A stretch of DNA of 10,176 bases from Bog-756 sp963977795 (GTDB lineage Bacteria > Actinomycetota > Acidimicrobiia > Acidimicrobiales > RAAP-2), in the NCBI GenBank assembly GCA_963977795.1, contig CAXBRB010000089.1, positions 1 through 10,176 of the forward strand. Reading direction: 5' to 3'. Under the pieces are notes generated by a model, which was given only the letters and a program-made list of their open reading frames with translations, was not told the DNA's origin and did not search any database. Positions within the stretch are counted from its first letter, which is position 1, and every line of letters begins with the position of its first letter. A program made the translations under genes and the position numbers. Of this stretch, positions 1-6,987 are shown one piece after another.

Positions 1-36
1 GTGCGGCGCGGGCCGCCCACCGATGAGGCCCCGCCC

Positions 37-1833
37 ATGAGCAAGGACCGCAACGAGCGCTACGGCCTCCACCTCCACGGGTCGGAGCGGCCGCTCCCGT
101 TCGTCGAGCCCTACCGCACCATCGGCGAGCTCAACGAGATCGAGCGCTTCAAGCTGGCCCGCCACCCGCTCGAGGTGATCGACGCCATCATCGACCGCTA
201 CGCCGTCGAGGGCCCGGGCGCCATCGCCACCGTGCCCGGCGAGGTCGAGCGCCTCAAGTGGGCCGGGATCTACCCCCAGAAGCAGGGGGGCGACGCCTTC
301 ATGATGCGGGTCAAGGTGCCCGGCGGGTTCCTCACCTCGGCCCAGGCCCGCGAGATCGGCGTGGTGGCCGACGCCTTCGGCGAGGGCCCCGAGGGGACCG
401 GGGGCCGGACGTTCGGCGGCAACCGCTACGCCGACCTGACCACCCGCCAGACCGTCCAATTCCACTGGCTGCGCATGGCCGACATCCCGCGGATCTGGCA
501 GCGGTTCGCCGCCGTGGGGCTCACCACGGTCCAGGCCTGCGGGGACTCGGCCCGCAACGTCCTGTGCTGCCCGGTCTCGGGGGTCGACGCCGAGGAGGCC
601 TTCGACGCCCTGCCCATCGCCCGGGCCGTCTCGGACTTCTTCACCGGCCACCGGGAGTACGCCAACCTGCCCCGCAAGTTCAAGCTCTCGGTGTCGGGCT
701 GCGTCGAGGACTGCGCCCAGGCCGAGATCAACGACATCGGCCTGTGGCCGGCCCGGGGGGCCGACGGGTCCCTGGGCTTCAACCTGCTGGTCGGCGGCGG
801 CCTGTCCGACGGGGAGCGGATGGCCTCGGACATCGACGTCTTCGTGGCCCAGGACCAGGCTGTCGAGATCACCCGGGCCATCGCCCAGCTCTTCGGCGAG
901 CTCGGCAACCGCGAGAACCGCGGCCTGGCCCGCATGCGCTACCTGGTCCAGGAGCTGGGGCCCGAGCGCTTCCGGGCCGAGCTGGCCGCCCGGGCCCGGT
1001 TCGACCTGGTCCCTGCCGGCGAGGACCTGACCCGGCGCTACCGCGGCGACCACGTCGGCGTCCACCGCCAGAAGCAGGACGGCTACTTCTACGTCGGCCT
1101 CTCGGTCCCGGTGGGGCGCATGCAGGGCATGGAGATGGTGGAGGCGGCCCGCCTGGCCGACACCTACGGCGACGGCACCGTCCGGATCGGCACCGATCAG
1201 AACATCACCCTGACCGGCGTCCACGGCGACCGTCTCGAGGCGCTGCTGGCCGAGGACCTGCTCCAGACCTACTCCCCGTTCCCCGGGCCCTTCACCCGGG
1301 GCGTGGTGGCCTGCACGGGATCCGAGTTCTGCCGCTACGCCATCGTCGAGACCAAGGAGCGGGCGGTCAAGTGGGCCCGCTTCCTCGACGAGCAGCTGGC
1401 CGGCGAGCCGGTCGGGGCGGCCCCGGTGCCCAGCCCGCACCCGGCGGCCCCCGACGATGCCGGCGTCATCCGGATGCACTTCTCGGGGTGCTCGGCCAGC
1501 TGTGCCCAGCCCCAGATCGCCGACATCGGCTTCCGAGGCGACGTGGCCCACGTGGGCAGCCACCTGTCCGAGGCCGTCGACATCGGCCTGGGCGGCTCGC
1601 TGGGCCCCGGCTCGGGCTTCATCGACTGGGTCGAGGGCGCCCGTCCGGTGGCCGAGGTGCCCGAGGCGCTGCTGCGGATCGTCCGGCGCTACCAGGCCGA
1701 ACGGCGCGACGACGAGCCCTTCGCCAACTGGGCCCGGCGCACGTCGCACGACGAGCTCCGGTCCACCCTGGGGGCTGAGGGCACGGGCACGCCGGTGGCC
1801 GCCCCGACGGTCCGGTCAGGAGCTGGCGCGTGA
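37..1833 (+). CDS. Siroheme nitrite/sulfite reductase (NirA/SirA family)
   Basis: This protein of about 598 aa would carry out the six-electron reduction of sulfite to sulfide or of nitrite to ammonia in the cytoplasm. It has the two homologous halves of the family. The second half holds the coupled siroheme/[4Fe-4S] ligands CTGSEFC (C426, C432) and GCSASC (C485, C489). The stretch between these Cys pairs is about 18 residues longer than in plant nitrite reductase and includes a Pro/Ala-rich insert. The first half has LPRKFK and a second GCxxxC (C222, C226). Y79 and C168 lie where M. tuberculosis NirA, a sulfite reductase, forms a Tyr-Cys bond, which leans towards sulfite. I chose ATG 37 because GAGG (25-28) precedes it and the Pro-rich residues before it look untranslated; the frame is open back to GTG 1. 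The stop overlaps the next gene as GTGA, so the two are probably translationally coupled. The family call is sure; the substrate is not. Confidence 0.93.
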   Translation: MSKDRNERYGLHLHGSERPLPFVEPYRTIGELNEIERFKLARHPLEVIDAIIDRYAVEGPGAIATVPGEVERLKWAGIYPQKQGGDAFMMRVKVPGGFLTSAQAREIGVVADAFGEGPEGTGGRTFGGNRYADLTTRQTVQFHWLRMADIPRIWQRFAAVGLTTVQACGDSARNVLCCPVSGVDAEEAFDALPIARAVSDFFTGHREYANLPRKFKLSVSGCVEDCAQAEINDIGLWPARGADGSLGFNLLVGGGLSDGERMASDIDVFVAQDQAVEITRAIAQLFGELGNRENRGLARMRYLVQELGPERFRAELAARARFDLVPAGEDLTRRYRGDHVGVHRQKQDGYFYVGLSVPVGRMQGMEMVEAARLADTYGDGTVRIGTDQNITLTGVHGDRLEALLAEDLLQTYSPFPGPFTRGVVACTGSEFCRYAIVETKERAVKWARFLDEQLAGEPVGAAPVPSPHPAAPDDAGVIRMHFSGCSASCAQPQIADIGFRGDVAHVGSHLSEAVDIGLGGSLGPGSGFIDWVEGARPVAEVPEALLRIVRRYQAERRDDEPFANWARRTSHDELRSTLGAEGTGTPVAAPTVRSGAGA

Positions 1834-3104
1834 AGGCCTACCGCCTCCGCCAGGAGATCAACGGGATCACCGAGCCGCCCGGCAAGACGTGGTTCTTCGA
1901 GCTCGAGGCCGCTGTGGTGGCCGCCGACCGGTGCATCCAGTGCGGCACCTGCGTGGCCGCCTGCCCGTCCAACTCGCTCGGCGTCGACCCCGACTCGGGC
2001 CTGCCGGCGCTGGTCAAGATGTGCACCGGCTGCTCGCTGTGCTGGGACTTCTGCCCCCGGGGGGGTCTCCGCTACGAGGCCCTGTGGCCCCCGTCGACGG
2101 CGCTGCCCGGCACCGAGGCCCCCGACGCGGCTGACGACGTCGAGCGCCAGGACGCCGCCGACCCCTACTGGCGGATCACCGGCGGCCCGCCCGGGGACGG
2201 GCTCGGGGCGGTGGCGGCGGCCTACGCCGTGCGCGCCGGCGCCCGTCCCGACGGCGCCCAGGACGGCGGTGCGGTCTCGGCCATCCTGGTGGCCGCTCTG
2301 GCCGCCGGCGAGATCGACGGGGCCCTGGTGACCCGGCCGTCGACCGACCCCGACGAGCCCTGGAAGGGCGTGGCCCACCTGGCCACCACCCCGGCCGAGA
2401 TCGTCGAGGCGGCGGGCTCCTTCTACAACCAGACCATGGCCCTGGCCGAGCTCGACCTGTCCCGCTACGACCTGCCGGCCAAGCCGCGCATCGCCGTGGT
2501 GGGGACCCCGTGCGAGATCCAGGGCATCCGGGCCATGCAGGCCCGTCGCTGGTCGACCGGCGTCCACCGGGTGGACGCCGTTGTGCTGACCATCGCCGTG
2601 CTGTGCACCAAGAGCTTCGACTACCGGGGCCTCATGCTCGAGCTGCTCGAGCGCGACCGCAAGGTGGACCTGGCCCGGGTGTCCAAGGTCGACGTGATCC
2701 GGGGCCGGATGATCGTGGAGTACCGGGACGGCTCGGTGGCCGTCGACGAGCCCATCAAGGACTTCCACGGGGCGGCCCTGAAGGGGTGCGACGAGTGCGC
2801 CGACTTCATCGGCCGCAGTGCGGACCTCTCGGTGGGCAGCGTGGGCTCCATGGACGGCTGGTCCAGCGTGCTGGTGCGCACCGAGCGGGGCCGACGGGCC
2901 CTCGACGGCGCCCGGAGCCGCCTCGACGTCCGTGACCTCGACAGCGTGGAGGCCCTCCTCAAGCTCGACGCCTTCGACAAGCGGGTGGCCTTCGACAGCC
3001 TGCGCCGCCCCTACGACCCGGACGCCCCGCTCTTCATCGACTATGCCGACCACGTGGCCGCCTACGAGGGGACCGACCGGGCCCCGGTGGTCCCGGAGCG
3101 GTGA
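1830..3104 (+). CDS. Ferredoxin-FrhB protein, F420H2 dehydrogenase type
   Basis: The 424-aa protein starts with a bacterial-type two-cluster ferredoxin domain: C35-x2-C38-x2-C41-x3-C45-P and C65-x2-C68-x2-C71-x3-C75-P. After an acidic linker (about 77-110) comes the FrhB/FpoF flavoprotein fold, known from F420-reducing hydrogenase, F420H2 dehydrogenases and methanogen Fsr. Visible FrhB hallmarks are AQDGGAVSAIL, DEPWKGVAHLATTP, VVGTPCEIQGIR, GCDECAD and GSVGSMDGWSSV. Four cysteines of the core (C228, C259, C320, C323) fall where FrhB binds its own [4Fe-4S] cluster. By family knowledge it binds FAD and passes a hydride from F420H2 into an iron-sulfur chain. The GTG start overlaps the stop of the reductase gene, so the natural inference is that it is the electron-donating subunit of that reductase. 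It could instead exchange electrons between F420 and free ferredoxin. The domain call is secure; the partner and the F420 specificity are inferred. Confidence 0.9.
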   Translation: MKAYRLRQEINGITEPPGKTWFFELEAAVVAADRCIQCGTCVAACPSNSLGVDPDSGLPALVKMCTGCSLCWDFCPRGGLRYEALWPPSTALPGTEAPDAADDVERQDAADPYWRITGGPPGDGLGAVAAAYAVRAGARPDGAQDGGAVSAILVAALAAGEIDGALVTRPSTDPDEPWKGVAHLATTPAEIVEAAGSFYNQTMALAELDLSRYDLPAKPRIAVVGTPCEIQGIRAMQARRWSTGVHRVDAVVLTIAVLCTKSFDYRGLMLELLERDRKVDLARVSKVDVIRGRMIVEYRDGSVAVDEPIKDFHGAALKGCDECADFIGRSADLSVGSVGSMDGWSSVLVRTERGRRALDGARSRLDVRDLDSVEALLKLDAFDKRVAFDSLRRPYDPDAPLFIDYADHVAAYEGTDRAPVVPER

Positions 3105-3129
3105 GGGCTGTGCCGTCGGGCCCCCGCTG

Positions 3130-3150
3130 CGCCGCCGCCGTCGGGCGGCG
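3130..3150 (+). terminator. Possible hairpin terminator after the reductase pair
   Basis: CGCCGCC (3130-3136) and GGCGGCG (3144-3150) can form a 7-bp all-G/C stem with a 7-nt loop, 26 nt after the FrhB-like gene. No T-run follows, which is common for high-G+C actinobacteria. Its position just ahead of a likely promoter fits a transcription-unit boundary, but in such G+C-rich DNA a stem of this size can occur by chance. Confidence 0.35.
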
Positions 3151-3160
3151 GGCGGATGGC

Positions 3161-3166
3161 TAGCGT
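3161..3166 (+). promoter_or_regulatory. -10 box TAGCGT of a leaderless-type promoter
   Basis: TAGCGT matches the actinobacterial -10 consensus TANNNT and lies exactly 7 nt before GTG 3174. That is the spacing expected when transcription starts at the first base of the start codon. No clear -35 box and no Shine-Dalgarno sequence are visible. The same pattern occurs ahead of the genes starting at 8340 (minus strand) and 9383. Confidence 0.5.
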
Positions 3167-3173
3167 GGGCGGC

Positions 3174-3542
3174 GTGGACGCACCGATGGTCGACCCCCTG
3201 CCCGAAGCGGGCGCCGACGATCCCGTGGCGGCCCTGGCCGGCCGGCTGGCCGTGCCCGAGGAGCCCGAGGAGCTCCGGGACGGGCTGCGCCAGGTCCTCC
3301 TCGACGGGGGCGACTGGCGGGAGGGCTTCTCCGACGACGTCTGCATCGGCGTGTGGCTGTGGAGCCGCTGGCAGCCGGTGCTCGAGCCGGCCGGCTGCAG
3401 TCGGGAGCAGTTCGTCGATGTCGTGGTGGCCACCCGGCGGGAGCTGTGGCTGTGGCTGCTGGGGGACCGGCGGTGGGAGCAGTACGTGACGGGCCTGGCC
3501 GGCCGGGTGGCCCGGCGGGCCCCGGGCGCGGCGCAGGCCTGA
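3174..3542 (+). CDS. Small tryptophan-rich protein of unknown function
   Basis: I do not recognise this protein of about 122 aa. It has an acidic, Pro/Ala-rich N-terminus followed by a likely helical body. That body is rich in aromatic residues: seven tryptophans fall in about 75 residues, in patterns such as GVWLWSRW and LWLWLLGDRRW. It ends in a basic tail. No signal peptide or clear membrane helix is seen, although the Trp/Leu segments could form an amphipathic or lipid-facing surface. GTG 3174 is preferred because TAGCGT sits 7 nt upstream; ATG 3156 and ATG 3186 are in the same frame and cannot be excluded. Its stop is embedded in TGAGGGAGG, which also supplies the ribosome binding site of the next gene, so it probably heads an operon with the two redox-type genes downstream. 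Codon use matches its neighbours, which supports it as a real gene. Confidence 0.6.
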   Translation: MDAPMVDPLPEAGADDPVAALAGRLAVPEEPEELRDGLRQVLLDGGDWREGFSDDVCIGVWLWSRWQPVLEPAGCSREQFVDVVVATRRELWLWLLGDRRWEQYVTGLAGRVARRAPGAAQA

Positions 3543-3554
3543 GGGAGGCGTGCC

Positions 3555-4061
3555 GTGCCCCGGGTGACCGTCCCCGCCGGAGCCGACCCCCTGACCTGGA
3601 CGTGGACGGCCCTGGCCCCGGCCCTCTCGGGGCCTGCGGCGGGCTACTCGGGGGCGGTCTACGAGCACTCGACCCTGTCGTTGCGCGAGTTCGAGGCAGC
3701 CCGGATCACCCTGGCCCGCATCAACGGGTGCCAGCTCTGCCTGGACTGGCGCACGGCCCGGGACGTCCCGTCCCGGGGGGCGGCCCCTGACGCCGTGCCC
3801 GAGGCCTTCTACGCCGCCGTGCTGGCCGGCGACGGCGGCGACCTGACCGGGCGCGAGGCCCTGGCCGCCGAGTTCGCCGAGCGGTACGCCACGGACCACC
3901 TGGGCATGGACGACGCCCTGTGGGACCGGCTGCACGCCGCCTACAGCGATGCCGAGCTGGTGGATCTGGCCCTGTGCGTCGGCTCGTGGCTGGCCCTCGG
4001 GCGGTTCAACCAGGTCTTCGACATCGACGGCGCCTGCCGCGTGCCCCACCCCCCGGCCTGA
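3555..4061 (+). CDS. AhpD-like / carboxymuconolactone decarboxylase family protein
   Basis: The 168-aa protein belongs to the all-helical AhpD/CMD family, whose members include alkylhydroperoxidases and decarboxylases. The core motif is visible: E47 followed 12 residues later by C59-x2-C62 (INGCQLC), which matches the spacing of the catalytic Glu and the CxxC in mycobacterial AhpD. The histidine that follows the CxxC by four residues in AhpD is Arg66 here (LDWR), so the classical proton relay is incomplete. A small thiol-based peroxidase or disulfide reductase role is plausible, but the substrate cannot be told from sequence. The start is GTG 3555, with GAGGGAGG ending 6 nt upstream and overlapping the stop of the previous gene. 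The EthD-type gene follows 31 nt later, so co-transcription of all three is likely. Confidence 0.85.
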   Translation: MPRVTVPAGADPLTWTWTALAPALSGPAAGYSGAVYEHSTLSLREFEAARITLARINGCQLCLDWRTARDVPSRGAAPDAVPEAFYAAVLAGDGGDLTGREALAAEFAERYATDHLGMDDALWDRLHAAYSDAELVDLALCVGSWLALGRFNQVFDIDGACRVPHPPA

Positions 4062-4092
4062 CCCGGCCGGACGCCACCCGAGGAGGATCACC

Positions 4093-4830
4093 GTGGAGAA
4101 GGTCATCGCCCTGCTGTGGGGCACCGGCGACCCCGGCGAGGGTGACGCCCTGCGCCGGCGCCTCCTGGAGGAGACCGCCCCCCGGGTGCTGGCCGCCGGG
4201 GCCCGGGCCGTCACCGTCAACGTGCACGACGCCGATGCCGCCGCCGCCCCCTCGCCGGCGCCGGGGCCCGAGGGCGAGGACCCCCATGTGGCCCAGGTCT
4301 CGGTCTGGCTCGACTGCTACGAGCGCACGGCGGCCCTGGACGAGGCCCTGGCCGACCTCGGCCTGCGCACCGCCTCCTACCTGGTGGTGGAGTCCCTCTA
4401 CGAGGACTACGGCACCACCCCGCACGCCGGCCCCCGGGACTGGCCCGATGGCGAGCGGTCGCCCGGCGTGCTCACGGTGGCCCTGATCCACCGGCCCGAC
4501 GGCCTCGAGGAGCGGGAGTGGCTCACCCGCTGGCACACCGTCCAGTCGCCCGAGTCGGGCCGCCTCCAGCCCCGGACCCGCTACGTGCGCAACCAGGTGG
4601 TGCGGGCCCTCACGGCAGGGGCGCCGGAGATCGACGGCATCGTCGAGGAGGCCTGGCCCTCGGCGGGGCACGTGGCCGACCCCATGCTGTTCTTCAACGC
4701 CACCACGCCCGAGGAGCTGGCCGACCACGTGGGGCAGATGATCACCAACGTCGAGGCCTGCCTCGACCTGGGCCGGCTGCGCAGCGCCACCATGAGCGAG
4801 TACCTGGTGGCACCGCTCCCGGTGCGCTGA
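4093..4830 (+). CDS. EthD-type dimeric alpha/beta-barrel protein
   Basis: This 245-aa protein looks like an EthD-domain protein made of two ferredoxin-like halves. The second half shows the most typical signature: a strand (GVLTVALIHRP), a helix with EWLTRWHTVQSP, then QPRTRYVRNQV. The first half begins with MEKVIALLWGTGD and has an Ala/Pro-rich loop near residues 50-65. The family is named for a gene of the ethyl tert-butyl ether degradation cluster. Many actinobacterial members lie near catabolic genes, but their chemistry is mostly unknown. GTG 4093 is supported by a perfect AGGAGG (4081-4086) with 6-nt spacing; the frame is open further upstream, but there it overlaps the previous gene. 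It is the last gene of the putative three-gene operon. The family assignment is fairly good; no reaction can be assigned. Confidence 0.78.
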   Translation: MEKVIALLWGTGDPGEGDALRRRLLEETAPRVLAAGARAVTVNVHDADAAAAPSPAPGPEGEDPHVAQVSVWLDCYERTAALDEALADLGLRTASYLVVESLYEDYGTTPHAGPRDWPDGERSPGVLTVALIHRPDGLEEREWLTRWHTVQSPESGRLQPRTRYVRNQVVRALTAGAPEIDGIVEEAWPSAGHVADPMLFFNATTPEELADHVGQMITNVEACLDLGRLRSATMSEYLVAPLPVR

Positions 4831-4868
4831 CCGGCACCCGTCGGGCGTCGGGCCGGCCGGCCATCACC

Positions 4869-4874
4869 TACGCT
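4869..4874 (+). promoter_or_regulatory. Possible -10 box upstream of ychF
   Basis: TACGCT in the 91-nt gap before ychF fits TANNNT and would place the transcription start near 4881. That leaves a leader of about 40 nt carrying GAGGA (4911-4915), 6 nt before GTG 4922. No -35 box is evident. A 12-bp self-complementary GGCCGGCCGGCC (4851-4862) lies just upstream. Confidence 0.3.
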
Positions 4875-4921
4875 CCCTATCGGCCCGCACGCCGGCGGGC
4901 ACGAGCACCAGAGGACGCACC

Positions 4922-6007
4922 GTGGGACTCTCCATCGGCATCGTGGGCCTGCCCAACGTGGGCAAGTCGACCCTGTTCAACGCCCTGACCCGCAACGAGG
5001 TCCTGGCCGCCAACTACCCCTTCGCCACCATCGAGCCCAACGTCGGGGTGGTGGCCGTGCCCGACGAGCGCCTGGGCCGCCTGGCCGAGCTGTTCTCCTC
5101 GGAGCAGATCGTCCCGGCCACGGTGACCTTCATGGACATCGCCGGGATCGTCAAGGGGGCCTCGGAGGGGGAGGGGCTGGGCAACCGGTTCCTGGCCGCC
5201 ATCCGGGAGTCCGACGCCATCTGCCAGGTCGTGCGGGTCTTCGAGGACCCCGACGTCATCCACGTCGACGGCCGCATCGAGCCCGGGGCCGACATCGAGA
5301 CCATCAACACCGAGCTGATCCTGGCCGACCTCCAGACCGTGGACAACGGGATCGCCCGGCTGGCCAAGGAGTCGCGCAAGCAGCCCGACCTCGTGCCCCA
5401 GCTGCGGGCGGCCGAGGCGGCCCGGGACATCCTGGACAGCGGGCGGACCATCGCCTCGGCCGCGGCGGCCGGCGAGGTCGATCCGGCCCTCCTGCGCGAC
5501 CTCCACCTGCTGAGCGCCAAGCCCTTCATCTACGTCTTCAACGTCGACGAGGGATCCCTCGGCGACGAGGACCTGCGGGCCCGGCTGGCCGCCATGGTGG
5601 CCCCGGCCGAGTCGGTGGTGGTGTGCGCCCAGATCGAGGCCGAGCTCTCGGGCCTCGAGCCCGAGGACGCCGCCGAGCTGCTGGCCGGCTACGGCCAGGA
5701 CGCCTCGGGCCTGGTCCAGCTGGTCCAGGTCGGGTTCGCCACGCTCGGGCTCCAGACGTTCCTCACCGCCGGGCCCAAGGAGGCCCGCGCCTGGACCATC
5801 CACATCGGCGACACCGCCCCCCAGGCCGCCGGCACCATCCACACCGACTTCGAGCGGGGCTTCATCAAGGCCGAGGTGGTCAGCTTCGACGACCTGGTGG
5901 CCGCCGGATCGCTGGCCGCCGTGCGGGCCGCCGGGAAGGCCCGGGTGGAGGGCAAGGAGTACGTGATGGCCGACGGCGACGTCGTCGAGTTCCGCTTCAA
6001 CGTCTGA
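4922..6007 (+). CDS. ychF: Redox-responsive ribosome-associated ATPase/GTPase YchF (OLA1 family)
   Basis: This is the universally conserved YchF of the Obg-related TRAFAC class. Its 361 aa compare with about 363 in E. coli. The P-loop is GLPNVGKST (residues 9-17) and G3 is DIAG (72-75). The base-specificity motif is NVDE (207-210), the NxxE form that lets YchF prefer ATP over GTP. The C-terminal TGS-like domain runs from about residue 275, with FLTAGPKEARAWTI and EFRFNV at the very end. YchF binds ribosomes and affects translation and stress resistance in other bacteria. The GTG start gives MGLSIGIVGLPNVGKS, the usual N-terminus, and has GAGGA 6 nt upstream. The ABC ATPase gene begins 18 nt after the stop, so the two may be co-transcribed, although no functional link is known to me. 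Confidence 0.97.
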   Translation: MGLSIGIVGLPNVGKSTLFNALTRNEVLAANYPFATIEPNVGVVAVPDERLGRLAELFSSEQIVPATVTFMDIAGIVKGASEGEGLGNRFLAAIRESDAICQVVRVFEDPDVIHVDGRIEPGADIETINTELILADLQTVDNGIARLAKESRKQPDLVPQLRAAEAARDILDSGRTIASAAAAGEVDPALLRDLHLLSAKPFIYVFNVDEGSLGDEDLRARLAAMVAPAESVVVCAQIEAELSGLEPEDAAELLAGYGQDASGLVQLVQVGFATLGLQTFLTAGPKEARAWTIHIGDTAPQAAGTIHTDFERGFIKAEVVSFDDLVAAGSLAAVRAAGKARVEGKEYVMADGDVVEFRFNV

Positions 6008-6025
6008 CGCGACGGGTAGCGGGCT

Positions 6026-6832
6026 GTGGCCGTTCAGACGCCGCCGCCGGCCGTCGCCCTGGCCGGGGTGTCCGTGGTCCGTGACGGCACCGCGCTGATC
6101 GACGACGTCACCTGGACGGTGCGGGCCGGGGAGCGGTGGGCCCTGCTCGGGCCCAACGGGTCGGGCAAGACCACCCTCCTCCGGGTGGCCGGTGCCGCCC
6201 TGTGGCCGACGGCGGGCTCGGTGTCGGTCCTCGGCGGCCGCTTCGGCGCCGTCGACCTGCGCGCCCTGCGCCGACGCATCGCCGTGGTCAGCGCCTCGCT
6301 GGCCCGGACCCTCCGGCCCGCTCAGCCGGCCGGCGACGTCGTCCTCACCGGCCGCCACGGCGCCCTCGAGACGTGGTGGCACGACTACACCGACGACGAC
6401 CGGGCCCGGGCGGCTGGCTTCCTGGCCGATGCCGGCCTGGCCGGCCCGGCGTTCGCCGGGCGCCCCTTCGGCCTCCTGTCCGAGGGAGAGCGCCAGCAGG
6501 TCCTGCTGGCCCGGGCCCTCATGGGCGACCCGGAGCTCCTCCTGCTCGACGAGCCGGCGGCCGGCCTCGACCTGGGCGCCCGGGAGCGCCTGCTGGACCG
6601 CCTGGCCGTGCTGGCCGCCGACCCGTCGACCCCGCCGATGGTGATGGTCACCCACCACCTCGAGGAGCTCCCGGCCGGCCTCACCCATGTCGCCCTGCTG
6701 CGCCAGGGGCGCCTGGTGGCCGCCGGCCCGGTCGACGAGGTGCTGGTCGACGGACCGGTGTCGGAGGCCTTCGGCATCGACGTGGTGGTGGACCGCACCG
6801 ACGGCCGGTGGTCGGCCCGGGCCCGCCGCTGA
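6026..6832 (+). CDS. ABC transporter ATP-binding protein, orphan
   Basis: The protein of about 268 aa is a single nucleotide-binding domain. It has Walker A GPNGSGKTT (42-50), signature LSEGERQQ (151-158), Walker B LLLLDEP with D175 and E176, and the H-loop His210 in VTHHLEE. The Q-loop position reads IAVVSASL, so Ala90 stands where the conserved Gln would be. That glutamine senses ATP and contacts the permease. Similar sequences occur in the YlmA/ModF-like group of ABC ATPases, which often lack an adjacent permease, and none is present here. It may therefore serve a distant transporter or a non-transport role. GTG 6026, 18 nt after ychF, is the first start before the conserved fold; I see no strong ribosome binding site. 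The ATPase call is sure; the substrate is unknown. Confidence 0.92.
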   Translation: MAVQTPPPAVALAGVSVVRDGTALIDDVTWTVRAGERWALLGPNGSGKTTLLRVAGAALWPTAGSVSVLGGRFGAVDLRALRRRIAVVSASLARTLRPAQPAGDVVLTGRHGALETWWHDYTDDDRARAAGFLADAGLAGPAFAGRPFGLLSEGERQQVLLARALMGDPELLLLDEPAAGLDLGARERLLDRLAVLAADPSTPPMVMVTHHLEELPAGLTHVALLRQGRLVAAGPVDEVLVDGPVSEAFGIDVVVDRTDGRWSARARR

Positions 6833-6987
6833 CGCTCGGTGCTGGGCCAGGGCCCGGTCCGCTGGCGCCGGGCGGATCCGCGTGCGGCCGGCTCCGGGAA
6901 GATCCGACGGGCACGGGGCGTTGACCGACGGGCCGCACCCGCTGCGCCCCTGACCGACCCGACCCCGACCGAGAGCCCCGAGGCCCC

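Noticed and set aside
1..36. GTG at 1 as start of the reductase
   Set aside because: The extra residues (Arg/Pro-rich) are unlike family N-termini, and ATG 37 has GAGG at a suitable distance. A start upstream of the window cannot be formally excluded.
258..1778. A 506-codon open frame in another + frame inside the reductase gene
   Set aside because: It is a Pro/Arg/Gly-rich shadow of a gene whose own frame carries all the conserved motifs.
1689..4220. An 843-codon open frame on the minus strand
   Set aside because: It lies opposite four well-supported genes. Its translation is a low-complexity run of Gly, Pro, Arg, His and Val, as expected where G/C third positions remove stops from the opposite strand.
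4877..6688. A 603-codon open frame on the minus strand
   Set aside because: It is fully antisense to ychF and the ABC ATPase gene, with low-complexity composition and no recognisable motif.
6921..6926. TTGACC as a -35 box for the nitroreductase-like gene
   Set aside because: No TANNNT lies at the proper distance downstream, so there is no complete promoter.
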